The notes beneath the pieces were generated by a model, which was not told the origin of the DNA, did no database searches, and saw only the letters and a list, made by a program, of their open reading frames with translations. Shown piece by piece: positions 57,821 to 64,000 of a stretch of 64,000 nucleotides of DNA (position 1 is the first letter of the stretch; the number at the start of each line of letters is the position of its first letter). The DNA is taken from assembly GCF_001468395.1 (NCBI RefSeq), contig NZ_LNSG01000008.1:62001-126000 (forward strand), in the 5' to 3' direction. The translations under genes and the position numbers were made by a program. Source of the DNA: Sphingopyxis sp. H073 (GTDB taxonomy: Bacteria > Pseudomonadota > Alphaproteobacteria > Sphingomonadales > Sphingomonadaceae).

Positions 57821-59314
57821 ATGAGCGCATTCGGACGCCGACCCGGTACCGCTGGCCGCCCCGCCTTCGGCGTGGCCAAGCCGATGCAGACTGGCCCCGG
57901 CTTCGGCGGGGGGTCGCAATTTCCTGCCCTCGACACGCCGTCCGCCGAAGCGCCACCGCTCTCGTTGAACCTGTCGCCCGAAGAAGAGGCGATGGAGCGG
58001 CTGAACCAGCGCTCGACCGCCGAAATGGCCGAGCCCGAAAAGGCGCAGGGCTTCGAGGCCAGCGTCCACAAGATCAAGGAACAGGTGCTGCCGCGTCTGC
58101 TCGAACGCGTCGACCCGGAAGCCGCCGCGACGCTGAGCAAGGACGAGCTGACCGAGGAATTCCGCCCGATCATCCTCGAAGTGCTCACCGAACTGCGCAT
58201 CACGCTCAACCGCCGCGAGCAGTTCGCGCTCGAAAAGGTGCTCGTCGACGAACTGCTCGGCTTCGGCCCGCTCGAGGAATTGCTCGCCGATCCCGAAATC
58301 AGCGACATCATGGTCAACGGTCCGTACCAGACCTATGTCGAGCGCAAGGGGCAGCTGGTCATTGCGCCGATCCAGTTCCGCGACGAACAGCATCTGTTCC
58401 AGATCGCCCAGCGCATCTGCAACATGGTCGGCCGCCGTGTCGACCAGACCACGCCGCTCGCCGACGCCCGCCTCAAGGACGGCAGCCGCGTCAACGTGAT
58501 CGTCCCGCCGCTCTCGCTTCGCGGCACCGCGATCTCGATTCGTAAATTCTCGGCCAAGCCGATCACCCTCGACATGCTCTGCCAATGGGGCGCGATGAGC
58601 CAGAAGATGTGCACCGCGCTCAAGATCGCCGGCGCCAGCCGCTTCAACATCGTCATCTCGGGCGGCACGGGCTCGGGTAAGACGACGATGCTCAACGCGC
58701 TGTCGAAGATGATCGACCCCGGCGAGCGCGTGCTGACGATCGAGGACGCCGCCGAACTTCGCCTGCAGCAGCCGCACTGGCTGCCGCTCGAAACGCGTCC
58801 CGCGAACCTCGAGGGCAACGGCGCGATTCACATGGGCGATCTCGTCAAGAACGCGCTGCGTATGCGTCCCGACCGCATCATCATGGGTGAGGTCCGCGGC
58901 GCCGAATGTTTCGACCTTCTCGCCGCGATGAACACCGGCCACGACGGCTCGATGTGTACGCTTCACTCCAACAGCCCGCGCGAATGCCTCGGCCGTATGG
59001 AGAACATGGTTCTGATGGGCGACATCAAGATCCCGAAGGAAGCAATCTCGAAACAGATCGCCGACTCGGTCGACATGATCATCCAGATCAAGCGCCTGCG
59101 CGACGGTTCGCGCCGCGTCACCAACGTGACCGAGGTGATCGGCATGGAGGGCGACGTCATCGTCACCCAGGAACTGTTCAAGTTTGAGTATCTCGACGAG
59201 GACAAGGACGGCAAGATCGTCGGCGAATATCGCGCGATGGGCCTGCGCCCCTATACGCTGGAAAAGGCGCGCCAGTACGGCTTCGACCAGCCCTATCTCG
59301 AGGCGTGTCTGTAA
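57821..59314 (+). CDS. CpaF-type secretion ATPase (orphan)
   Basis: A 497-residue hexameric ATPase of the type II/IV secretion superfamily, tad-pilus class. The core shows Walker A GGTGSGKTTML (about 282), the Asp-box IEDAAELRL, and RMRPDRIIMGEVRGAECFDLLAAMNTGHDGSMCTLHSN (Walker B and His boxes). The N-terminus is Gly/Pro-rich and flexible. The neighbouring genes are not cpa/tad genes, so it works in trans, or is the ATPase of a locus elsewhere. ATG 57821 with an AGGATG ribosome site. Confidence 0.9.
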   Translation: MSAFGRRPGTAGRPAFGVAKPMQTGPGFGGGSQFPALDTPSAEAPPLSLNLSPEEEAMERLNQRSTAEMAEPEKAQGFEASVHKIKEQVLPRLLERVDPEAAATLSKDELTEEFRPIILEVLTELRITLNRREQFALEKVLVDELLGFGPLEELLADPEISDIMVNGPYQTYVERKGQLVIAPIQFRDEQHLFQIAQRICNMVGRRVDQTTPLADARLKDGSRVNVIVPPLSLRGTAISIRKFSAKPITLDMLCQWGAMSQKMCTALKIAGASRFNIVISGGTGSGKTTMLNALSKMIDPGERVLTIEDAAELRLQQPHWLPLETRPANLEGNGAIHMGDLVKNALRMRPDRIIMGEVRGAECFDLLAAMNTGHDGSMCTLHSNSPRECLGRMENMVLMGDIKIPKEAISKQIADSVDMIIQIKRLRDGSRRVTNVTEVIGMEGDVIVTQELFKFEYLDEDKDGKIVGEYRAMGLRPYTLEKARQYGFDQPYLEACL

Positions 59315-59319
59315 AACAT

Positions 59320-59347
59320 CGTCGCCCCCGCGAAGTCGGGGGCGACG
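59320..59347. repeat. Palindromic repeat/terminator after cpaF
   Basis: CGTCGCCCCCG and its exact complement (59320-59330 and 59337-59347) with loop CGAAGT. It shares the CCCCGCGAAG core with the repeats at 54747 and 19930. It lies between convergent genes and may stop both transcripts. Confidence 0.7.
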
Positions 59348-59353
59348 GCTAAA

Positions 59354-59527
59354 TCAAGGCTTCAACGCCAGCGCCGCCGCCAATATGGCGACCGCTACTC
59401 CCACCAGCGCGATCCCCCGCCACGGCATGAAACCGACCGCATCGACGTCGCGGCGGTGACGGCGGCGATAGTCGGCGATCTCGGCGACCACCGCGACCAC
59501 AGCGCCCATCGCGCTCACCGTCAGCAT
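59354..59527 (-). CDS. Small two-helix membrane protein
   Basis: 57 residues, with two hydrophobic helices (about 2-17 and 37-55) separated by a basic loop (DYRRRHRRD). Family not recognised. ATG 59527 has AAGGG just upstream; a longer form begins at 59539. It is convergent with cpaF and divergent from the next gene. Confidence 0.6.
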   Translation of the reverse strand: MLTVSAMGAVVAVVAEIADYRRRHRRDVDAVGFMPWRGIALVGVAVAILAAALALKP

Positions 59528-59596
59528 CGACCCTTGCATTGACGCGCATCCCTTCGCAAACAGGGGCTCCTTCCCCCCCAAGAACGAGGTGCCGAT

Positions 59597-60433
59597 ATGC
59601 GTCATTTCCGTCCCGTTGCAATAGCCGCGCTGCTGACCGCCGTAGCCGCCGCCTGCAGCGCCCCTGCGCACGATGCGGTCGCGAAGGATTCCGCCACGAA
59701 GCCGGGCGATGCCCTCGCCGCCGCCGTCGCCGCGCCGACCCGCACGCCCGCCAACGTCGCCCGCGACAAATATCGCCACCCCGCCGAAACGCTCGCCTTC
59801 TTCGGCGTGAAGCCCGGCGACACCGTCGTCGAACTGTGGCCCGGCGCCGGCTGGTACACCGAAATCCTCGCTCCGCTCGCGAAAGCGGGAGGCGGCACGC
59901 TCTATGCCGCGGCGCCGTGGGACCGCGGGCTCAATCGCGTCAAGGCCAAGCAGACCGAGAATGCCGACGTTTATGGCGCGGTGAAGCTCGCCGAATTCCC
60001 GAACGCGGGCACCAATCCCAAGGTGCCCGACGGCAGCGCCGATGTCGTGCTGACCTTCCGCAACGTCCACAATTGGCGCTTCGACGGCAAGGACAACACC
60101 GCCGAAGCCTTCAAGCAGATTTTCGCGATGCTCAAACCCGGCGGCACGCTCGGCATCGTCGACCACCGTCTGAACGAAAGCGACGACAGCGCGAAGGAGG
60201 AGAAATCGGGCTATATGAAGGAAAGCTCGATCATCGGCTTCGCCGAAGCGGCGGGCTTCAAGCTTGCCGGCAAGAGCGAGATCAACGCCAACCCGAAGGA
60301 CACGAAGGATTATCCGAAGGGCGTGTGGACGCTGCCGCCGACGCTGACCGAGGGCGACGCGAACCGCGACACATATCTCGCGATCGGCGAATCGGACCGC
60401 ATGACGCTGAAATTTGTGAAGCCCGCCTCCTGA
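59597..60433 (+). CDS. Exported methyltransferase-like protein, probable lipoprotein
   Basis: A 278-residue protein with a signal sequence and a lipobox-like VAAAC (Cys about 20). The mature part has a class I SAM-methyltransferase fold: VKPGDTVVELWPGAGWYTEILAPL (motif I), ADVVLTFRNVHNW (motif IV region) and MLKPGGTLGIVDHR (motif VI). Known relatives (COG4798-like) have unclear substrates, and SAM is not expected outside the cytoplasm, so it may use another ligand. Its TGA overlaps the aat start (CTGA). Confidence 0.85.
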   Translation: MRHFRPVAIAALLTAVAAACSAPAHDAVAKDSATKPGDALAAAVAAPTRTPANVARDKYRHPAETLAFFGVKPGDTVVELWPGAGWYTEILAPLAKAGGGTLYAAAPWDRGLNRVKAKQTENADVYGAVKLAEFPNAGTNPKVPDGSADVVLTFRNVHNWRFDGKDNTAEAFKQIFAMLKPGGTLGIVDHRLNESDDSAKEEKSGYMKESSIIGFAEAAGFKLAGKSEINANPKDTKDYPKGVWTLPPTLTEGDANRDTYLAIGESDRMTLKFVKPAS

Positions 60434-61221
60434 CGCGGCATCAGGAAACGATCGACCCCGCGCTGCTGCTCAGCGCCTATGCGCAGGGGCTGTTCCCGAT
60501 GGCCGACGGGGCGGATGACCCGTCGGTCCATTGGGTCGAGCCGCGGCTGCGCGCGATCCTGCCCCTGGACGGCTTCCATCTGTCGCGCAGCCTCAAGAAG
60601 GTCATCGTCTCCGACCGCTTTCGCGTCACCACCGACACGGCGTTCGCCGACATGATGGCGCTCTGCGCCGAGCCCGCCGCCGACCGGCCGACGACGTGGA
60701 TCAACCCGGTGATCAAGGCGAGCTACGAACGGCTGTTCCGCCTCGGCCACGCGCACAGCGTCGAAGTCTGGCTGGACGGCGCGCTGGCGGGCGGTCTTTA
60801 CGGCGTCTCGCTGGGCCGCGCCTTTTTCGGCGAATCGATGGTCAGCCGAACCCGCGACGCATCGAAGGTCGCGCTCGCCCATCTCGTCGCCCGGCTGATC
60901 GCGGGCGGGTGGCGGCTGCTCGACTGCCAGTTCATCACCCCGCATCTCGCCAGCCTCGGCGCGATCGAGATCAGCCAGGCCGATTATCTGGGACGGCTCT
61001 ATTCGGTCTTGTCGGACGGCGCGGGAAACGGCGCAGCCTTAGGCGCCGCGGCAGCGGGGGCGGGCGCAGGCGCCGCGGGCGTGCCCTCGCCGCCGTTCGT
61101 CGCGGGCGACTGGGGCGCGCTCGACGCCTTGGGCGCCGCCGAGGCCGATTTGGGCGCGGGACGAGCCACCGGTTCGCCGCCCGGATATGTCATCGCGCAG
61201 CTCTTGACGAAGACGTCATAA
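60430..61221 (+). CDS. aat: Leucyl/phenylalanyl-tRNA-protein transferase
   Basis: Transfers Leu or Phe from tRNA to the N-termini of proteins with Lys/Arg first residues, marking them for ClpAP. The core (IDPALLLSAYAQGLFPMADGADDPSVHWVEPRLRAILPL, FHLSRSLKK, YGVSLGRAFFGESMVS and DCQFITPHLASLGA) is complete. No ATG, GTG or TTG is in frame near the conserved N-terminus; a CTG at 60430 overlaps the upstream TGA (CTGA), which implies a CTG start, or a much earlier GTG near 60323. The C-terminal 70 residues are Ala/Gly-rich and overlap the DUF2155 gene by 223 bases antisense. Confidence 0.88.
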   Translation: MTRHQETIDPALLLSAYAQGLFPMADGADDPSVHWVEPRLRAILPLDGFHLSRSLKKVIVSDRFRVTTDTAFADMMALCAEPAADRPTTWINPVIKASYERLFRLGHAHSVEVWLDGALAGGLYGVSLGRAFFGESMVSRTRDASKVALAHLVARLIAGGWRLLDCQFITPHLASLGAIEISQADYLGRLYSVLSDGAGNGAALGAAAAGAGAGAAGVPSPPFVAGDWGALDALGAAEADLGAGRATGSPPGYVIAQLLTKTS

Positions 61222-61661
61222 ATCGGGTGCTGGATGACATTGCGTTCGGGCCGTTCGCGAAACAGCCAGCCCGAAAAGACGCGATACCATTTGTCGTCGC
61301 GCTGATCCTGAACGGTCAGCTGGACGAACGCGCCGGTCTCGGGCGGATCTTCCCACGGCGCGGTCATCTCGCACGCGCGCAGGCGGACGATCGCACGGCC
61401 AATGCGCGCGCTTTCTCCGGGCTTCATCTCGATCTCGCGGACCAGCCCGTTGCGCTTGTTGAGCAGGCCGAGCACCGCGACGCGCTGCTCCATCGGGGTC
61501 GCTCCCGCGATGCCGCCGACTTCCTTCGGAACATGGTCCGACTTGGCGAGCTGCGCGCTCGTCTCGCCCGGCCGCTTGCCGCCCCCGCCGCGATCGCAGG
61601 CGGTGAGCGTGGTCGCTGCGACAAGCGCCAGCAGCGTGATCCGGGTTGCGGTGGGCGTCAC
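60999..61661 (-). CDS. DUF2155 lipoprotein
   Basis: A 220-residue lipoprotein: signal with lipobox LTAC (Cys about 22), a short linker, then the DUF2155 domain (VLGLLNKRNGLVREIEMKPGESARIGRAIVRLRACEMTAPWEDPPETGAFVQL, then WYRVFSGWLFRERPERNVIQHPIYDVFVKSC) with a likely disulfide. The last 65 residues are Ala/Pro/Ser-rich and overlap aat on the other strand. GTG start at 61661, six bases after the NDUFA12 stop. In alphaproteobacteria it usually lies beside aat and the NDUFA12 gene. Confidence 0.9.
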   Translation of the reverse strand: MTPTATRITLLALVAATTLTACDRGGGGKRPGETSAQLAKSDHVPKEVGGIAGATPMEQRVAVLGLLNKRNGLVREIEMKPGESARIGRAIVRLRACEMTAPWEDPPETGAFVQLTVQDQRDDKWYRVFSGWLFRERPERNVIQHPIYDVFVKSCAMTYPGGEPVARPAPKSASAAPKASSAPQSPATNGGEGTPAAPAPAPAAAAPKAAPFPAPSDKTE

Positions 61662-61667
61662 GCGAAC

Positions 61668-62054
61668 TCAGTCGGCGCCGGGACGCCACGCCTCGTAATC
61701 GCCGGTCGCCGCGGCGCGGTGGCCGCCGCGTTCGAGCGCGCCCGCGGGGCGATAGGCGCCAAGGCTGCCGGTCAGGTTGGCGCTCGGTTCCTTCTCCCAG
61801 GCGCGCGGCGCGGGCAGCGCATCGCCGGGCAATTCGTCGAGCGTGCCGTGTAGCCAGCCGTGCCATTCGGGCGGCACGCGGCTCGCGTCGTTCGATCCCT
61901 TGTAAATGACCCAGCGACGGTTGCCCTTGCGAGCGCGATAATAGGTGTTGCCGAGGTTGTCCTCGCCCACCTTCTCGCCATTTTTCCAGCTATCCAGCAG
62001 CGTGCCGAAGGTCGCGCCGTCCCACCAGGTGAAAATCTTGCCAAGGATGCTCAT
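61668..62054 (-). CDS. Complex I accessory subunit, NDUFA12 family
   Basis: A 128-residue protein with the family pattern FTWWDGATFGTLLDSWKNGEKVGEDNLGNTYYRARKGNRRWVIYKGSNDASRVPPEWHGWLH. It is the bacterial homologue of the mitochondrial NADH:ubiquinone oxidoreductase subunit NDUFA12, a supernumerary subunit found in alphaproteobacteria. Associated with the inner membrane through complex I, far from the nuo operon. Its stop lies six bases before the DUF2155 start. Confidence 0.95.
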   Translation of the reverse strand: MSILGKIFTWWDGATFGTLLDSWKNGEKVGEDNLGNTYYRARKGNRRWVIYKGSNDASRVPPEWHGWLHGTLDELPGDALPAPRAWEKEPSANLTGSLGAYRPAGALERGGHRAAATGDYEAWRPGAD

Positions 62055-62114
62055 GGCGTGGCGTTTACAGGCAAGCCCCCGCGCGAAGCAAGCTGCAAAC
62101 CGCGCGCCGCAACC

Positions 62115-62567
62115 CTATTTCTCGTCTTTCCACGTCACCTTCGCCGTCTCGTCGAGCCCGAGCTTCGCCGACGTCCCCCCCGCGAGTTCGAGCACCGCCG
62201 CGACCTCGCCGCCGCTGACCACGGGCTCGAGCGATTCGGGGATGGTGTTCTCGGCGATCCGGTCGATGCTGCCGTCGGCGCGGACGAAGATCATGTCGAG
62301 CGGGATCACGGTGTTCTGCATCCAGAAGCTCGCGATCTTCGGCTTCGGAAAGGGAAACAGCATCCCGCCGTCGGCGGGCAGACCGGTCCGGAACATCAGC
62401 CCCTTTTCCTGCTCTTCCGGCGTGCGCGCGACCTCGACGCGGAAATTGTGCGTCTTGCCATCCATCGCGATCGTCAGCGGGATCGTGACTTCGTCCGCCG
62501 CTTCGCTGCCGCACGCGGCAAGCGGCACGGCAAGCGACAGGGCAAGGGCGGTGATCAGGGCACGCAT
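62115..62567 (-). CDS. DUF192 lipoprotein
   Basis: A 150-residue lipoprotein: lipobox LAAC (Cys about 19), then the DUF192 domain (FRVEVARTPEEQEKGLMFRTGLPADGGMLFPFPKPKIASFWMQNTVIPLDMIFV and IPL). All family hallmarks, including the FWMxNTxIPLD block, are present. Function not known; roles in envelope or secreted protein folding have been suggested for relatives. ATG 62567 has AAAGAGGA upstream. Confidence 0.92.
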   Translation of the reverse strand: MRALITALALSLAVPLAACGSEAADEVTIPLTIAMDGKTHNFRVEVARTPEEQEKGLMFRTGLPADGGMLFPFPKPKIASFWMQNTVIPLDMIFVRADGSIDRIAENTIPESLEPVVSGGEVAAVLELAGGTSAKLGLDETAKVTWKDEK

Positions 62568-62598
62568 CGGCAAATCCTCTTTCTCGCTCGCCGGAGGC

Positions 62599-63171
62599 CT
62601 AATCGAGCGCCGCTTCGCCGTCCAGCGCCGCCAGCGCCGCCTCGTCGCCCGGCGCGACGGCGAGGACGCGCCGCGCGAGCGCCAGACTGTGCCCCGCGCG
62701 CGCAAAGGCGGCAATCTGCCGCTCGCGCTCCTTCGGATCGTCGGCCGCACGCAACGCGAACGGCCCGAGGCGCCGCCGCTTCGCGAAACCGACCGCGGAC
62801 GCCAGCGCCCTCTCCTCGGCCTCCGAAATCGCCTCGCCGCTGTCGTCGGCCGAAATGCCGTCGACGAAGAGCTGCGCCTTCACCCGCCGCACCCCCAGCC
62901 CGCGCCGCGTCATCGCGCCCGCGCGCATCGCGGCATAGTGTTTGTCGTCGAGAAAGCGCAGCCGTTCCATCCGGTCGGCCACCGCCTCGCACGCCGCCAT
63001 GGCTTCACCCTCGTCGATCCAGTCCGATTCGCGAACCTTTCTCGACAGATAGCGCAGCAGTTTGGCCCGACTCGTCGCGAAACGCGCCACATAGGCGAGC
63101 GCCAGTTCGTCGAGCCGCGCGGCGTCAAGTCGCGCCCTGCGCCGGTCGGATGGATTGCGACGATTGGCCAT
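62599..63171 (-). CDS. recX: RecX-family regulatory protein
   Basis: A 190-residue helical protein, the modulator of RecA filaments. The pattern of three-helix repeats is seen in ELALAYVARFATSRAKLLRYLSRKV, RLRFLDDKHYAAMRAGAMTRRGLGVRRVKAQLFVDGI and a terminal Ala-rich repeat. recA itself is not in the window. The start is ATG 63171; no strong ribosome site or SOS box is seen before it. Confidence 0.82.
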   Translation of the reverse strand: MANRRNPSDRRRARLDAARLDELALAYVARFATSRAKLLRYLSRKVRESDWIDEGEAMAACEAVADRMERLRFLDDKHYAAMRAGAMTRRGLGVRRVKAQLFVDGISADDSGEAISEAEERALASAVGFAKRRRLGPFALRAADDPKERERQIAAFARAGHSLALARRVLAVAPGDEAALAALDGEAALD

Positions 63172-63352
63172 ATGCCATGTTTGTGCCACAGTCGGGCCCG
63201 ATTGAGAACGATCAGAACCCGCATATCGGGCCCAACGGCCCGCGAAAGGGCCAATTCGTTCCAACTGTCAGAGGTCGTGCAAACAAACGATGGCACCGAA
63301 AGATGACATGATTGTTGCCGCGCGCCCTGTTTCCCGGGACTCAGCATCCTTT

Positions 63353-64000
63353 ATGACCGACACACCTGCCCCCGCGGCGGACGCGCTCGTGCCGACGCCG
63401 ACCTTCTGCGCCCAGCCGCGCCGCTTTTCGGACTTCGCCACCGTCGGCGAAGCGCTCGACTATGCCGCCAGCGGCACGCGCGGCCTCAATTTCCACGATC
63501 CGCGCGGGCGCCTGACCCGCGCCTATTCCTACGCCGAGCTCAAGGCCGACGCGCTCAGCACCGCCTACCGCCTGATCGCCGCGGGGGTGCAGCCCGAGGA
63601 CCGCATCGCGCTGATCGCCGAAACCGGCCCCGAATTCGCGGCGCTCTTCTTCGGCACGATCTACGCCGGCGCCTGGCCGGTGCCGCTGCCGCTGCCGACC
63701 AGCTTCGGCGGGCGCGATTCCTATGTCGGCCAGCTCGTCGTCCAGCTGACGAGCTCGGACCCCAAGATGCTGTTTTTCCCGCCCGAAATCGCCGCGATGG
63801 CGACCGACGCGGCGAACGAGCGCGGGGTCGAACCGATCGACTGGAGCGAGTTCGAAACGCGTGCCGCGCCGATCGCTGCGCTCCCCGAACAGAAGAGCGA
63901 CGAGACCTGCTATCTCCAGTACAGCAGCGGCTCGACGCGCTTCCCGCATGGCGTCGCAGTGACCCACGGCGCATTGCTCAACAATTTGTCGGCGCATTCG
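63353..64000 (+). CDS. Fatty acyl-AMP ligase (5' part only)
   Basis: The first 216 codons of an AMP-binding acyl-activating enzyme; the rest lies beyond the window. Seen: TVGEALDYAASGTRGLNFHDPRG, LIAETGPEFAALFFGTIYAGAWPVPLPLPTSFGGRDSYVGQL and the ATP-binding loop YSSGSTRFPHGVAVTHGALLNN. The PVPLP stretch and that loop fit the FAAL class, which makes acyl-AMP for carrier proteins. A role in sphingolipid or polyketide assembly is possible, but needs the downstream genes. Confidence 0.85.
   Translation, partial: MTDTPAPAADALVPTPTFCAQPRRFSDFATVGEALDYAASGTRGLNFHDPRGRLTRAYSYAELKADALSTAYRLIAAGVQPEDRIALIAETGPEFAALFFGTIYAGAWPVPLPLPTSFGGRDSYVGQLVVQLTSSDPKMLFFPPEIAAMATDAANERGVEPIDWSEFETRAAPIAALPEQKSDETCYLQYSSGSTRFPHGVAVTHGALLNNLSAHS

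Noticed and set aside
63172..63352. GAAC pair in front of recX, possible SOS box
   Set aside because: The two GAAC half-sites are separated by five bases, not the seven needed for alphaproteobacterial LexA.

Overview
The window is about 64 kb of GC-rich chromosome from an alphaproteobacterium of the order Sphingomonadales. Sphingopyxis or a close relative is my best guess. The evidence is the split F1-only ATP synthase operon with no F0 genes beside it, the complex I accessory subunit NDUFA12, DUF2093 next to xseA, a large TonB-dependent receptor, and short palindromic repeats with a GCGAAG core. Coding density is very high and no gap exceeds about 300 bases. I found no phage, insertion sequence, CRISPR array, rRNA or tRNA.

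Left edge (1-3950): the end of a type I secretion ATPase, its membrane-fusion partner, and an Omp85-type outer-membrane barrel that lacks visible POTRA domains. Then (4050-13850) come mostly small housekeeping and conserved-hypothetical genes: ThuA-like, arylamine N-acetyltransferase, a possible Ivy-type lysozyme inhibitor, a 2H phosphoesterase with a textbook alphaproteobacterial LexA box, OsmC, DUF2061, Mpo1-like, YaiI, DUF427, TauE, ung, hisE and hinT. The pair at 14069-22155 is a bacterial alpha-2-macroglobulin plus penicillin-binding protein 1C. From 22250 to 30700 come an amino-acid permease, a Bcr/CflA exporter, an M16 protease and a penicillin/AHL acylase. clpB follows, with a clear sigma-32 type promoter.

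The most intriguing block is 33800-41684. Reading leftward it holds a TonB-dependent receptor, a terminator hairpin, a TPR-sulfotransferase, a TPR-aspartyl/asparaginyl beta-hydroxylase and a TPR-2OG-Fe(II) oxygenase. The last three are translationally coupled by 4-base overlaps. Three TPR-fused modifying enzymes behind one receptor suggest a dedicated hydroxylation/sulfation module with unknown substrate.

The right part (41942-64000) holds an M23 lipoprotein, DUF2093, xseA and purD (head to head with overlapping start codons), a membrane-anchored helix-hairpin-helix protein, an epoxide-hydrolase-like enzyme with a perfect 19-base palindrome in front, an AraC regulator with LtrA, a serine hydrolase and a dienelactone hydrolase. 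After these come atpHAGDC with two palindromic repeats between its genes, an orphan cpaF, an exported methyltransferase-like lipoprotein coupled to aat (apparently a CTG start), DUF2155, NDUFA12, DUF192, recX and the start of a fatty acyl-AMP ligase. Gene junctions are tight throughout: overlapping stops (CTAG/TTAG), overlapping divergent starts (CATG) and NTGA overlaps recur. All family assignments come from reading the translations by eye; no database search was run.
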